A stretch of DNA of 64,000 nt, taken from Eucalyptus grandis (Eukaryota > Streptophyta > Magnoliopsida > Myrtales > Myrtaceae). Of the stretch, positions 10,993 to 22,766 are shown piece after piece. The first letter of the stretch is position 1. Every line of letters starts with the position of its first letter. A model generated the notes under the pieces. That model was not told the origin of the DNA. It worked only from the letters and a program-made list of their open reading frames with translations, and did not search any database. The stretch spans positions 12,672,199-12,736,198 of the forward strand of contig NC_052621.1 of assembly GCF_016545825.1 (NCBI RefSeq), in the 5' to 3' direction. The translations under genes and the position numbers were made by a program.

Positions 10993-11350
10993 TTTTTATT
11001 TTTCGTTAAATAAAGAAATCTTAAAATTATTATAATTAAAAGGAAAAAAAAAACAAAAGAATCGAATTTATTTAGGTGGTGATAACTTGATATAAAAATA
11101 AATCAGTACATGATGCACGTTGCTTCGCGGAAAACGCCCTCAAGAAGACCCCGTCTAGAAACACTGGGGCCGCCCAAGCGAATCAGGACAATCCTGCACC
11201 ATCTTATAGTTTTCTTTTCTGGGTGATAGGACTCATTGACTAGTGTCTACGACTAGGAACATGTCTACACGACTCATCCTCATCTAGAAGACCCGCCCCC
11301 ACAAACCCAAATTCTAAATTAAAATTCAGTTAATAGGGTCACCCGACCCT

Positions 11351-11354
<4 letters not shown>

Positions 11355-11382
<28 letters not shown>
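11355..11382. repeat. (CT)n microsatellite
   Basis: A run of CT dinucleotides following CTTTCTTTCTC, about 600 bases upstream of the paralogue's start codon. Confidence 0.8.
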
Positions 11383-11385
<3 letters not shown>

Positions 11386-11404
11386 ATTCCTCTTTATTCC
11401 CCAT

Positions 11405-11660
11405 CGATTAGCAATGAAAAATTCAAAATTAATACATTTACAATAAATTTATTATAAATTAATTTTTTTGACTATAGAAAATCTTAAAGTAGTACATATA
11501 TAACAAATTTGACTAAAAAAAACCCTAAATTGATTTATCATACGTTAAATTTTTGTTAAATTGAATTAATAAGACGGAAAATCACAAACTAATATATATG
11601 TAACAGATGGAAGTAAATCTATTAATTGTCATGTATCGTTCAACTTAAAATTTAACGGTA
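11405..11660. mobile_element. Family A repeat, truncated copy
   Basis: It repeats the family A pattern (AAATT..AAATTAATACAT.TACAATAAATTTATT..AAATTAATTTTTTTGAC) in several tandem-like units. A matching right terminal repeat is not evident. Confidence 0.5.
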
Positions 11661-11690
11661 AAAGAAAAAGGAAAGAAAAACAAATCGCCT

Positions 11691-11799
11691 CATCTAGAAG
11701 CTATCCTTCTCATCCAATTTTCCGAACTACTACCTCCCTCTCTTTCTCTCTCTATTATATCAGAGACACGCTCCTGGTCACATGCAAGCGCCTATATAT
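11691..11799 (+). promoter_or_regulatory. Probable core promoter of the 11975 paralogue
   Basis: TATATAT lies at 11793-11799, about 176 bases before the ATG, and a CT-rich leader (about 11890-11965) follows. CATCTAGAAG at 11691-11700 recurs at 4160-4169 upstream of the intact paralogue and also at 11281-11290. Confidence 0.5.
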
Positions 11800-11974
11800 G
11801 GCCAAATGGGAGCGTCATCAGAAAGTGTCCAGTAGAAACTTCCTTTGTCTAAACGCAAGAAAAGAAAAGAAAAAATAAAAGATCGCCCCTCATCTTCTCT
11901 CTCCATCTCCTTTGGTAACATTTGGCTTCTTCTTCTCCTTCTTCTTTTTCTTCTTCTAGCCGCTCTTGCCCGTG

Positions 11975-12822
11975 ATGGTCGTTTCACGCGATGAGTCCAG
12001 GCAAGAGCCGGACCAAGAAAGCATTGTGGGTCGTTCGCAAGACCCAAATCAAGAAGCAGAAGGAAATGAAGAAGACGAAGCGGAGACGCTCTTTTCTGCG
12101 ACCTCCCGCTCTACAGCGATTCGGCCGAGTGGGAGGACAGCTTCTCCAAAGTGGCGACAGAACCAGAACAAGCACGAGGCGCATCGACTGGCCCTCATCG
12201 GGATCAAGAAGACTTGTTTGAATTCTCCTCCAGTGAGGACTTGAGCATTTCCTCCGTGCACCATTCGGGGCACATAATCTTCTGTGGCAAGCTCATCCCG
12301 TATGGAGAGCCGCCGCCCGCCGCGAAGAACGCGGATGATCTCATCAGAAAGCGTCCCGCAAAGTCGAAGAAGAGGTGGTTCTTTCGCTGGAAGCTGCGCC
12401 TATTTAGGAAGTCCAGAACGTCGTATTCGTACCGCAAGTTGAGATCGGACAAGAAGAAGCGGTCGAAGCCGCGGGAAGTGACCGACTCCAAGAACCTGCC
12501 GTTGGAGAAGTTCAGGAGCGTAGATGGGTCGGCGAGGAAGGTGGGAGCAAAGGGCAAGTGGTACTTCCTCGTGTTTGGGTCGGCCAGGTTCCCGATGGAG
12601 ATGGAGTTGAGCGACATGAGGATGAGGCAGAGCCGCCGGCGGAGCCAGGCCTCGATGGTCCAGTCGACGGATAATGCCGAGAAGAAGATTCCGAGGAACT
12701 GGGGGCTGTGGCGGCTTTTGAGGACCTTGAGCTGCAGTAGCAGCAACAACGGGGATAACCATACGAGCAGTGCTATGGTAGAGGCTTCACCAAATGAGTT
12801 GCATTCCAACTCAAGTGGCTAG
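11975..12822 (+). pseudogene. Paralogue of the 4386 gene with an apparent 2-nt frameshift near the N-terminus
   Basis: The main frame runs to TAG at 12820-12822 and carries LFEFS, IIFCGKLIPYGEP, a long Arg/Lys-rich stretch, WYFLVFGSARFPMEMELSDM followed by RQSR, and WGLWRLLRTLS, all colinear with the 4386 protein. That frame has no ATG upstream of these motifs. It extends back in frame to DALFCDLPLYSD (from 12085), matching DALSLCNLSSYCD of the paralogue, and meets a stop at 12067. The only suitable ATG (11975) lies in another frame, which encodes an acidic N-terminus ending ...EEDEA at 12082. Reading across bases 12083-12084 as an extra GA joins the two into a 281-residue protein. This may be a young pseudogene, a true indel allele, or a sequencing error. 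All downstream motifs are intact, so loss of function would be recent. The central basic region is much longer than in the 4386 protein. Confidence 0.7.
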
Positions 12823-13852
12823 ACTCTGCTTCTTTTCCAGAAATCTAGATCAATTACTCAGGACAGGTTCTAATTCTATGGTGCTTTTTGCTTGTCATGT
12901 AAATATCGGGAGTCCTGTATAGCAAATAAGCATTCTAGGATGAAAGGAGTGCTTTTTTTGAAGCTTATAGATCCTGCTGACATTGTGCTTCCTCTGCTTT
13001 CCATGGAAGTTCTTAATCGGGTAATGTTATTAGCGTAAAATCCAGATGCGGAAAGGGATTACTGTTTCAAACTCTCAGTTGAGGTTTTTCAAATCAAGGG
13101 GTCATTTTTAAGCACCCAGAAAATCTTCCCACGTTTTCTGTAATTCTCGTTCAAAAGGAAAAGATCCCGCGATTTCCTCCAACAGGCAAAGGAAAACAGC
13201 ATAAGTCAGAGAATAGATTCACTATTTTCTTCGTGATGGTTGTCCAAAACAGAAACACGCCCGTTACATCCCTTCTAGTTGTTGTTGGTCTAACCAAGAG
13301 GGGACCAAACGCTCCCTCTCCACCGCAAGCCTTTTCCGCGTTCGAACCTCGCCGTCTGTTTGAATGGTCATTAGATGAAACCCGTTTGAACAACCGTGTT
13401 TTTGTTCCGGTCTAGAGTTACAAGACTCCAAAACTTCAGCTTCAAAAAAAGGTCAAATTAAGGAATCGCAAGTCAAAGGAAGGTTATGACATTGTAGCTC
13501 CTGGATCGTTGGCCTTCTGTTGTAAAGCTTGATAAGATCCAATTTTCAAAGGGCTGAAATTCCACGAGGTTAAGTAATCTCTAGCTCCTGGACCCACCAA
13601 AAAGGCAAAAATAGCTGTCTAAAAAAACGAGACTCATGCTGTAGCATGTTGAAAGAGACATGGCAATTAAATTAGGACACCTACCCGCCTGCAAAAGATG
13701 TGGTTTTACTATCATTTGGCTGTGCCAGGATGCATAAAAAACGTATGAAAAGGTCAAAGGAAAAAGTATGATGATTTGAAGGCACTGATGATGCAGATTT
13801 TACGCCTTAACTATATGAATCAGGCAGACAAGCATGTTTCCCTTCTTTTCGG
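12823..13852. other. 3' flank and intergenic, no gene seen
   Basis: 3' untranslated-like sequence of the paralogue to about 12960, then mixed sequence. Complementary open stretches at 13151-13415 overlap on both strands and match no family known to me. Confidence 0.45.
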
Positions 13853-15865
13853 GAGGAAATGAAGACATGGTCAAGCCGATGGATTTTCTCGATCTTTTTC
13901 AATATTGTTTATTAGATGTTAGAGCAGGCCAATGTTTTTATTTTCTTCATTAATTGGGTGGAGAGAAAATCTCTCCACAAAAGCCGCAACCCTACCCTAT
14001 TTGTAGTAGGATAGAAGAATTCTCTCTATTCAGAGATTTGCTTATGACATGATTTAAGTTGAGGACCTCATGAAAGACAACGTGACTTATTTATTGCTTG
14101 CCTACTACTCTTGATGATAATTAATACATGTTATTGTCAGAGTAACTTTTTTAATCTACCAGTGATAAAACTGTGCACGTTGCAAGAAAATAATTCATTT
14201 CATGAGCTTTCTGGGTGAAGAGGAAATGAAGACATGGTCAAGATGATGAAATTCTGAAAAAAAGGAAAAAAGTTGATGAATTTGCTCCATTATTTTCATT
14301 ATTATATATTATATTTTAGAGTGGGCCCATGTTTATTTATTTATTTATTAATTGGGTGGAGAGAAAATTTCTCCACAAGATCCGCAACTTTACGTGTATT
14401 ATAATTTAGATAATCTCTCCGCAAGAGGTAGTAAATGCCCAAGACACAAGTTGATCAAAGATTTGCTCATCACACGGTTTGAGCTTGTGACCTCATAAAA
14501 GACAATGACTCATTTATTACTTGGCTACTACGCTCGATGATAATTAACAAATGTTATTGTTGAAGGAACGTTTTCTTCTATTGGTGATAAAACTGTGTGC
14601 ATTGCAAGAAAATAATTCATTTCATGAGATTTTTGGGTGGACAGGAAATGAAGAAATGGTCAAGTTGATGAATTTCCTTGATCTTTTTCATTACTATATA
14701 TTAGATATTAGAGTGGAACAGTGTTTATTTATTTATTTATTGGGTGTAGAGGAAGTCTCTCCACAAGAGCCTCAACCCTACGTGTCTTATAATTTAGAAA
14801 AACTCTCCACAAGATATAATTAATGCCCAACACACAAGTTGATTAGAAATTTACTCTTGACATGGTTTGAGCTTGTGACCTCATGCAAAACAATGTGGCT
14901 TATTTATCACTTGGCTACCACACTTCAATTAAATGTTATTCTTAGATTAACTTTTTCTTCTATCAATGATTTAACTGCATGCATTGCAAGATTATAATTC
15001 ATTTCATGAGAATTTGGGTGGAGGGGAAATGAAGACATAATCAATCTAATGAATTTCCTTGATCTTTTTTATTATTATATATTAGATCTTAGAGTGGGCC
15101 AATTTTATTATTTTTTTAATTAATTGGGTCAAGAGGAAATCTCTCCACAAGAGTTCTAAATGCCCAAGACACAAGTTGATGAGAGATTTGCTCATGACAT
15201 GTTATTGTTAGATTAACTTTTTTCTTCTAATAGTGATAAAACTGCATGCATTGCAGGACATGGTCAAGTTGATGGGTTTCCTCAATCTTTTTCATTATTA
15301 ATTATTAGATTTCATGGTCAAGTGAGCCAATGTTTTCTTTAAAAAATTAATTGGGTGGAGAGGAAATTGTCTCCACAAGAGCCACAAGGTGTATTATAAT
15401 TTAGAATATCTCTCCACAAGAGGTTATAAGTGCCCAAGATACAAGTTGATTAAAGATTTGCTCATGACATGATTTGAGCTTATGACCTCATGAAAGACAA
15501 AGTGACTCATTTGTCACTTGACTACCATGCTCGATGATATTTGAGAAATGTTATCGTTAGAGTAACATTTTCTTCTACTAGTGATAAAACTGCATGCATT
15601 GCAAGAAAATAATTCATTACATGAGATTTTTGGGTGGAGAGGAAATGAAGACACGGTCAAGCTAATGAATTTCCTCAATCTTTTTCATTATTATTTAATA
15701 GATTTTAGAGTGGATCAATGTTTTTTTTTTTTTTTTGTTCTATTGGGTGGAGGGGAAATCTTTCCAAGAGCGGTAGCCCTATGTGTATTATGATTTAGAA
15801 AATCTTTCCACAAGAGGTAGTAAATGCCCAAGACACAAGTTGGTAAGAGATTTGCTCATGATATG
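13853..15865 (+). repeat. Tandem array of about 370-420-bp units, left part
   Basis: The landmark GGAAATGAAGACATGGTCAAG recurs near 13853, 14220, 14643, 15023, 15257 (shortened unit) and 15640. Each unit also carries GGGTGGAGAGGAAATCTCTCCACAAGAG, TTATAATTTAGAAAATCTCTCC, GCCCAAGACACAAGTTGAT and GCTCATGACATGGTTTGAGCTTGTGACCTCATG (written here as separate short landmarks; copies vary). The spacing is irregular because of indels. No open frame is kept between units, so it looks like a decayed non-coding array. Confidence 0.85.
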
Positions 15866-18800
15866 TGTTGATACCTAAATTTTGGCGACCCGTTTAGTCA
15901 TTTATTACATTAAAAAATTAGGGGTTAATTTTATTCCTGAAAAAATAGTTAATTGCATAGCATATAGTTTTAGGTGTATTTATTTCTTAATTTGCATTTA
16001 CATTGGGTCGGTGACAAATGGGTTTGATTTAGTAGTTCTAAGCTTTAATTTGGTAGGTTGGACTAAGCCCATGAAGCAAGTAAATTGGCCCGAGCCCGTT
16101 TTCTTTTAATGACAAAAATTACCTAAATGGAGATTTGAAATAATATTACGGTGGATTTTTGGAATTTAAGAAAATTGGGTTGCAATCTTATCTTTAGGTG
16201 ATAAAATCAGAAGATGTGGAAAAAAAGTGATATTGCGTGCGAAAAAGAAATCTTCACGGATGCTGATTTGAAAAGGAAAATAAAACCCTAATCTTCAGCT
16301 TATAAAAAGGTTTTTTTGCGTAGGGTTTCGAGGAGGCCACACAATTGAGAATATACGGCCACAAATCCGGAGAGAGCCCCGTTCATTCACGAAAGCGGAG
16401 AGAGAGGAGGCTTGAGATTGGAGAGCTCGGCCAAGGTTGCCCCGGCCCCTGCGCCATCTCGCTCCTCGATTGGCGATGTGCCTGTGTTGCTGCCGAACGC
16501 TTGTTCCAAGGTTGCTTCTTCCCACGTAGTGGAACACTGCCACTCGACGCTCCTTATCGCCCATCCAGTTTCCAGTCCTCCAACGAGCTCCCACGACATC
16601 AACAACGCGACAAGCAGGACGACCCTCTTGGAGCCCCCTCGGCGAAGTCCAATCTGATCCAAAGCCCTGACGATGAAGCCTGTTGTCCCTTGAGACGAAG
16701 CCCAGTCCATTGACGCCAGCAGCCTTCTTCCGAGACGACTGTTGCTTCCTGACGACAAGGAGTTGCTGCAGTTCCTCAACGTCACCTGCCCGAAGCTGCT
16801 GTCATCCTCCTCCTATCGGTGGGCTGAGTAGTTGTCCAAGGAACATCACACCAAGAGCAAGTGAAGAAGGAAAAACTAAAAACAAGTGGGGTTGTCTTCT
16901 TCCAGTGGGGCTCTTCAAGCGTGAAGTTCGGCGCCTACAACTTTGACGCCCGCGGCTGCCGATCCATCGTTGACCGCCAACTGCCGCTACCCCAACTGTC
17001 GCCAAGCACCGCCTGATCGAGAGACGGCCACGATATGCACAGAAAGAGAGACCAAAAGTTTTTATCTTTTCCTGCAGGTTACGAGGAGGGACGTCTCCAC
17101 TAGTGTAACGCATCCAGGAAGAGATACGGAAGAAAAGGAAGCATGCAATAAAAGACTCACAAAAAGAAAGCCAAGACAGTCCCTTGCTTGTCATCCATAG
17201 GCTCGCATCCACACAAATTGCCACCTCGCTGTTCTGAAACTCATTTGCGATAGCCCATGGTCGATCTAAGTCATCGCTGAATCCGTGCTATCTATGAACG
17301 ATTGCTGACCTCCATCAGATTGTGTGCTCCTTTCAACTGGTAAGTTTGAGATTGGTTTTGACCTGTTTACAGGTTGAAGATGATCTAACCATCATTAATT
17401 TACTGAGTCCAATCGGAGTAAAAAAAATGGTGAACTTAACTTATGAGCTTGGGAAGTGTAATATCATAATTTGTTCATGTCGATAGGATTGGGATAACGA
17501 GGGTCAATTTCGAGTCAACTGTTGGTGTTTCATCTTGGATCCAATATGAATCGTGCAAATCGGTGTTTTCGTGATTAGAGCATGTTGACCTGACTTTCTT
17601 TGTTGTTTAAGTGCATATGAGTGTTGATCAATATTACTGCACGTCAGTAATTCTTGATGGTCCCTGAGCTTTCCACCATGATAACTCTTTACCCTTCACT
17701 GGAGCATCCCGCAGAGCATCCGCGAGACAACACCACCTCTTCATCGTGTCGAGTTTGTCCAATTTTGACAAGCAAGTGTTTGAACAAGGTAATAATTTTA
17801 TCTTAGTCAAGATTCATATATTTCATTGCCTTGCTCGAATTATTGCATTCTTGATTGAACTCTCGAATGATGTTATCATAATCTCGAATAGCCGTCACAA
17901 CGTGCATATGATTGACAGTCCGATTTCATGCTCGAAATACGACTCGCACCGCACGGAAAATCGACAATCCAATCTCACGCTCGAGATTCGATTCACGGTT
18001 TTATTTAAAATTGACCAACCCGATCTCATGCGCGAGATATGGTTCGTCATTTTAGATATCAATTTTATCTTGCTCGATCTCCACGCCATGTCGCTTGAAT
18101 CAATTTTGTTTTCGTAAAAAATCATCAAAAAAAAAAATCTGAGATAGATTAGGTTTGTTTTAGAATATTCCTCGTTTTAGGGTTATCTTGCACGTTTAGA
18201 ATAGGAAATTTATTTATTTCGAGTTTCTTAAATAAATAAAAAAAAAAAAAAACGCATTCATTTAGGATGTTAGGTTTTCATTAAATCTAAATTGCATGTT
18301 TAATTATACGGCAATTTTAAATTTCGAATTTTATAAATAAAAAAACAAACACAAAAATCATCATGCATATGTCATGTAGAATTAGGGCATTCTTTGTACG
18401 GCATTGCATATTAGGATAAAATTGCATATTTCATTTTAAATTTAGATCATCTTTTTAGATAAATTGCATTTTAGATTTAGATAATGTCTTAGTTTAAATT
18501 AGGATTTAATATGACTTAATCCTAGTTTAAATTAGATAGAATCTTAATCTAGCTAGATCATTTTTGTATTTTTTCTTAAATTTCGAATTTCATAAAATTT
18601 GTCTTAGGATAAATTAGTTGCAATTTCTAGGATAGATTGCATTTTTTAGAATAGAAAAATCATGTGCACGTCATTTTAGTGATTGTTATTAGGTTCATTT
18701 CTAATTAAATTGCTCGTCATTAGAATTAGGTCATTTTGGCTAATTTAGATTGCATATCTAATTGTTGCATGTTCATTAAGCAATCATTAGTTTTTTTACT

Positions 18801-19427
18801 CATTCATATAGTTTATGACCTATTGCCATGCCATATCATTTTATATTAAATTAGAAGCATTGCATTGCATATGGATTATATTCTCGTTAAATAAGTGAAA
18901 ACGAAAAATTTGAGTGATTGCGTGTTAATTAGAAATCATATCTAGGATTGCTGATGTGAATTCTGATCTAACATTGCAGATGCTTTCGTTGCTATGAGGT
19001 AAGTCTTGCATTTTATTTATTTGCTTTCTTGGGTGTTAAATTGGTGATTTGCGCACCCGCATGATCGCCTCACATGTTAGGGAAATAGATTTAAAATCAA
19101 TTCAAGCTGCACCGCCAAACATTTTTTTCAAAATAAAAGAGAAAGGTACCGAAAGGGCGTTAGAGAAATTTAGCGTAACCAAGTCCCCGAACTCATAAAT
19201 CTCGGTTCGTAGGAGTAAAGTAAATCTCCCGTTACTTTGCTTGGGTTTCTAATCGACCCACCAAAAATAGATTAGTGGCGACTCCTAACTGAATATCATT
19301 TGCATGTTAAGAACTCAAACCTAAGTCGCGAATTGGTATGGGCTTGGGAGAACCCGAGTTAAATCTAGGCTTAACAATCCATTAGCCAAACCCTAAGTGG
19401 TTCACACCCGAAAATTTGGTCGCGACA
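15866..19427 (+). mobile_element. Gypsy-type LTR (probable solo LTR), 3562 bp, inserted in the tandem array
   Basis: It begins TGTTGATACCTAAATTTTGG and ends AATTTGGTCGCGACA, inside a repeat unit that elsewhere reads uninterrupted as CATGACATGGTTTGAG. The flanks are ATATG (15861-15865) and ACATG (19428-19432), a 5-bp target duplication with one change. A TATA-like TTATAAAAAGG (about 16300) precedes GCGTAGGGTTTCGAGGAGG, a probable transcription start region. A GC-rich central part (about 16350-17350) is followed by AT-rich sequence and a conserved 3' end with GCTTGGGAGAACCCGAGTTA. No pol domains are present, so it is a solo LTR or a non-coding element. A second copy lies at 31310-34383. The gypsy assignment is inferred from LTR length and 5-bp duplication. 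Confidence 0.75.
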
Positions 19428-20696
19428 ACATGGTTTGAGCTTGTGACCTCATGAAAGACAATATAACTCCTTTATCATCTAGTTACCATGCACAATGATA
19501 ATTAACAAATGTTATTGTTAGAATAACTTTTTCATCTAATAGTGATAAAATTGCATGCATTGCCAGAAAATAATTCATTTCATGAGATTTTTGGGCAGGG
19601 AGGAAATGAACACATGGTCAACTTGATGAATTTCCTTGATCTTTTTTATTTATTTATTGGGTGGAGAGAAAATCTCTCCAAAAGAGCCAACCATATGTGT
19701 ATTATAATTTAGAAAATCTCTCTACAAGAAATAGTAAATGCCCAAGACACAAGTTGATAAAGGATTTGCTCATGACATGATTTGAACTTGACTCATTAAT
19801 TATCAATTGGCTACAATGCTTGATGATAATTGACAAATGTTATTGTGAGGGTAACTTTTTCTTCTGCCGGTTATAAAACTACATGCATTGCAAGAAAATA
19901 AGTCATTTCACGAGATTTTTGGGTGAAGTGGAAATGAAGACATGGTCAAGCTAATGAATTTTCTAGATCTTTTTCATTATTATTTATTAGATTTTAGAAA
20001 GGGCCAATGTTTTATTTTTTTACTAATTGGGTGGAGAGGAAATCTCTCCACAAAAGCCACAACCCTACATGTATTATAATTTAGAAAATTTCTCTACAAG
20101 AGAGTAAATGCCTAAAACACAAGTTGATTAGAGATTTGCTCTGACATGGTTTGAGCTTGTGACCTCATGAGAGATAATGTGACTCATTTATCACTTGGTT
20201 TCCATGCTTGATGATAATTGACAAATGTCATTGTTAGAGTAACTTTTTCTCCTACTAGTTATAAAAACTACGTGCATTGCAATAAAATAATTCATTTCAT
20301 GAGATTTTTGGGTGAAGAGGAAATGAAGACATGGTCAAGCCGATGAATTTCCTTGGTCTTTTTCATTACTATTTATTAGATTTTAGAGAGGTACAATGTT
20401 TTCATTATTAATTGAGTGGGGAGGAAATCTCTCCACAAGAATCGCAACCCTATGTGTACAATTTAGAAAATCTCTCCACAAGAGGTAGTACATACCAAAT
20501 GCACAAGTTGATCGGAGATTTGCTCATGACATGGTTTGAGCTTCTAACCTCATAAAAGGCAATGGGTCTTATTTATCATTTGGCTACCACACTCAATGAT
20601 AATTGACGAATGTTATTGTTAGAGTAACTTAATCTTCGGTCGGTGATAAAGCTGCATGCATTGCAAGAAAAAAATTCATTTCATGAGATCTTTGGT
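19428..20696 (+). repeat. Tandem array, right part
   Basis: It continues the units of 13853-15865: the landmark GAAATGAA.ACATGGTCAA recurs near 19601, 19929 and 20318, and the array ends inside a unit at GAGATCTTTGG (about 20696). Removing the inserted LTR gives a spacing of about 399 bases between the flanking landmarks, within the range of the other units. Confidence 0.85.
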
Positions 20697-21631
20697 TAAA
20701 AAAAAGTTCCACAACGCACCCCACCGGTGGAAATTTGTCTTTCTATAAGCAGGGTTGAGATCAGGATAGACATATACATTTTCATAGGCCGCAATTTTAA
20801 AGCTAAAGAGGAAAATTTCAAATAAACACATGAAAAATGAAACAATTTTCTCAAAAAAAAAAAAAAATGGTCTACAATGAAATTTTATTTCAGATAAAGG
20901 TGTGAAAAATGATCAAATTAGTCTTAAATAAATGCCCGCACTTGCTAGCCAGCCAAATCTTCTTCGGTCAGCTTTTTCAGGTGGCTAGAGGGGAACCGAA
21001 ACTTGCAGCTAGGTAAGAAATAGGTAAAATCCTAAAAATCGAAAACCTCAATCTGAAAGAGTAAAATCCACAGAGATGCTCAGCCTCTTCGTGTTGCTCA
21101 GGTTCCGACTTTGAAATTGTTCTCTCCTTCCTTCTCTGTCTGCGAGATTGCTTTTTTCCGCAAGCGTGGTGCGACCCGAACTCATCTTCAGCCGTTTCTT
21201 CCGCAGAACTTCATCCTCTTTCGTCCCCGTTATCTGTATAGTCTTAAAACATGCTATTGCTCTGTAGTCTTCACTGCCGTGGGCCCCCTCTTGCACTTTA
21301 TTTTATGTTGGGCACTATCTATCCCTTTCGAAGTTGGGTTCTCACTTATGGGGTTTCTGTTTCATCATGTTTTTATATGGGCCTGAAAGTTAAAGAAGGG
21401 TTCTTGCTCGTACAGAGAATCGATGTTCCTGGTCTTTGCTATTCCGCATTAGCTCATACTCTATGAAAGCTCTCTTTAAGTATTTTTGCTGTTCTTTAAC
21501 CAAGGTTGAAACTGAAGGCTCTCTTGATGGGCAAAATCCTAAAGAAACACAATAATTTGGAGAAAATCCACCAAGAACCCTTAGATTAGAATTTAATTTG
21601 GGTTTTATGTATTTAGGGTTTGCTCCATATT
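20697..21631. other. Unassigned region with a transcript-like leader
   Basis: After the array comes AT-rich sequence, then 20940-21470 of more balanced composition with CT-rich stretches and open frames at 21111-21466. Only non-ATG or short starts fit and no domain is recognisable. It could be the decayed 5' end of a gene. Confidence 0.3.
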
Positions 21632-22010
21632 TGTTAGGATGCAGTTTGTACTCTCAATCAACAAAAAAGCATGGGGTCTTGCTCCCCGGTGAGCAGGCCA
21701 GGGCCACCCTAATGGGGTTTAGGAGGCAACACTGCTAGTTGTCGGAGGGTTTTTATAGTTTGGGCCCGTATTTTGATGGTAGTTTGAGTTTGGGCTTATA
21801 AATAGCTTCCATTGTCTATATATAATCTCTTTATATTATAATTGAGAGTTGTAATAGAGAGTTGGGAGGTACTAATTATAGTGGAATTTTCTGATGGATA
21901 TAGCTCTAATTTAGGCGAACCGGGATAAATTTTATGTCTTGATTTTCTCTTTTTCACATTTACTCTATATTTCATTGTGTTTGTACGTTGAATCCTAATA
22001 ATTTTTTAGG
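21632..22010 (+). mobile_element. Copia-like solo LTR or fragment
   Basis: The order of words is that of many plant copia LTRs: TGTTAGGAT start, TTATAAATAG promoter-like box (about 21800), TTGTAATAGAGAG, then GTGGAATTTTCTGATGGATATAGC..AGGCGAACCGGGATAAAT and a pyrimidine-rich 3' end with TTCATTGTGTTTGTACGTTGAATCCTAA (read as separate short words). Exact ends and target duplication are not established. Confidence 0.45.
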
Positions 22011-22189
22011 CAATTGCATATTTTGGACAAAATGCCCTTGCTCTATTAATCTAACTATTGGAGAGAGCTGATTGGCGAAGATTTGATGGGTTTGCGAGTT
22101 CAGGCCTTTATTTGAGACTAACTTGACTAACTCGAGCCCTTACTTGGATAATATCCACTCCATGCTCTCTCTCTTTTTTCCCCTTTTTT

Positions 22190-22223
22190 TGGGGGGGGGG
22201 GTGGGGGTGGGGTGGGGGAGGGC
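22190..22223 (+). repeat. G-rich run
   Basis: An 11-13 base G homopolymer is followed by G5, G4 and G5 blocks separated by single T residues, satisfying the usual G-quadruplex pattern on the plus strand. It lies outside any recognised gene. Confidence 0.8.
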
Positions 22224-22410
22224 TCAAGTTCAGATCCTATCTAAAATTATTCCTTAAAGGATTTATTACCGAAAGTATTACTTATAAATCCTAGATATGG
22301 AACAAAAATTTCATTTTACTGAGATGTAACTATGTTGGAAATATTGCTGTATTCAAAGAATTAAGATATTGTCATTATAAAAAGGGAACTCGGAGGTTAT
22401 TCAACCAAGG

Positions 22411-22766
22411 TATTCCATGTTAACAACGATTTTCAAAAGGCAACTATCATTCAACAAGTTTAAACTGAGATGTAACTATTAAGTTTAGAAGTTAAAGTGT
22501 TATATTACTGGTCCTAAGTAAGTCCTTAAACTGCGTTGTCTGAGGTCGTATGCACCTTGATGATCTTTGGACGTTAAACACCTGGAGGGTATTCCCTCCT
22601 CTCATGGAAGAAAAATATACAGAGGGGAATTAGGTGATTGAGCATGCGGATATTGATATGTTAAAATATTCCATATTATCATCAATTTTCTAAATGCAAC
22701 TATCGTTCAATAGGTTTGAATTGAGATGCAACTATTAAGTTTAGAAGTTAAGTGTTACATTATCAG
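22411..22766 (+). repeat. Direct duplication of about 100 bp with 156-bp spacer
   Basis: 22411-22510 and 22667-22766 both run TATTCCAT.TTA, ATTTTC.AAA.GCAACTATC, TTCAA.A.GTTT.AA.TGAGATG.AACTATTAAGTTTAGAAGTTAA (given as separate words) and TGTTA.ATTA. They differ by scattered substitutions. No coding function seen. Confidence 0.75.

Noticed and set aside
16345..17224. Open frames up to 140 codons on both strands in the GC-rich centre of the first LTR
   Set aside because: No ATG-led frame with a domain; overlapping frames on both strands fit composition rather than coding.
13853..20696. CRISPR-like array
   Set aside because: Units are 330-420 bp and diverged along their length, without short identical repeats and unique spacers; the DNA is plant nuclear.
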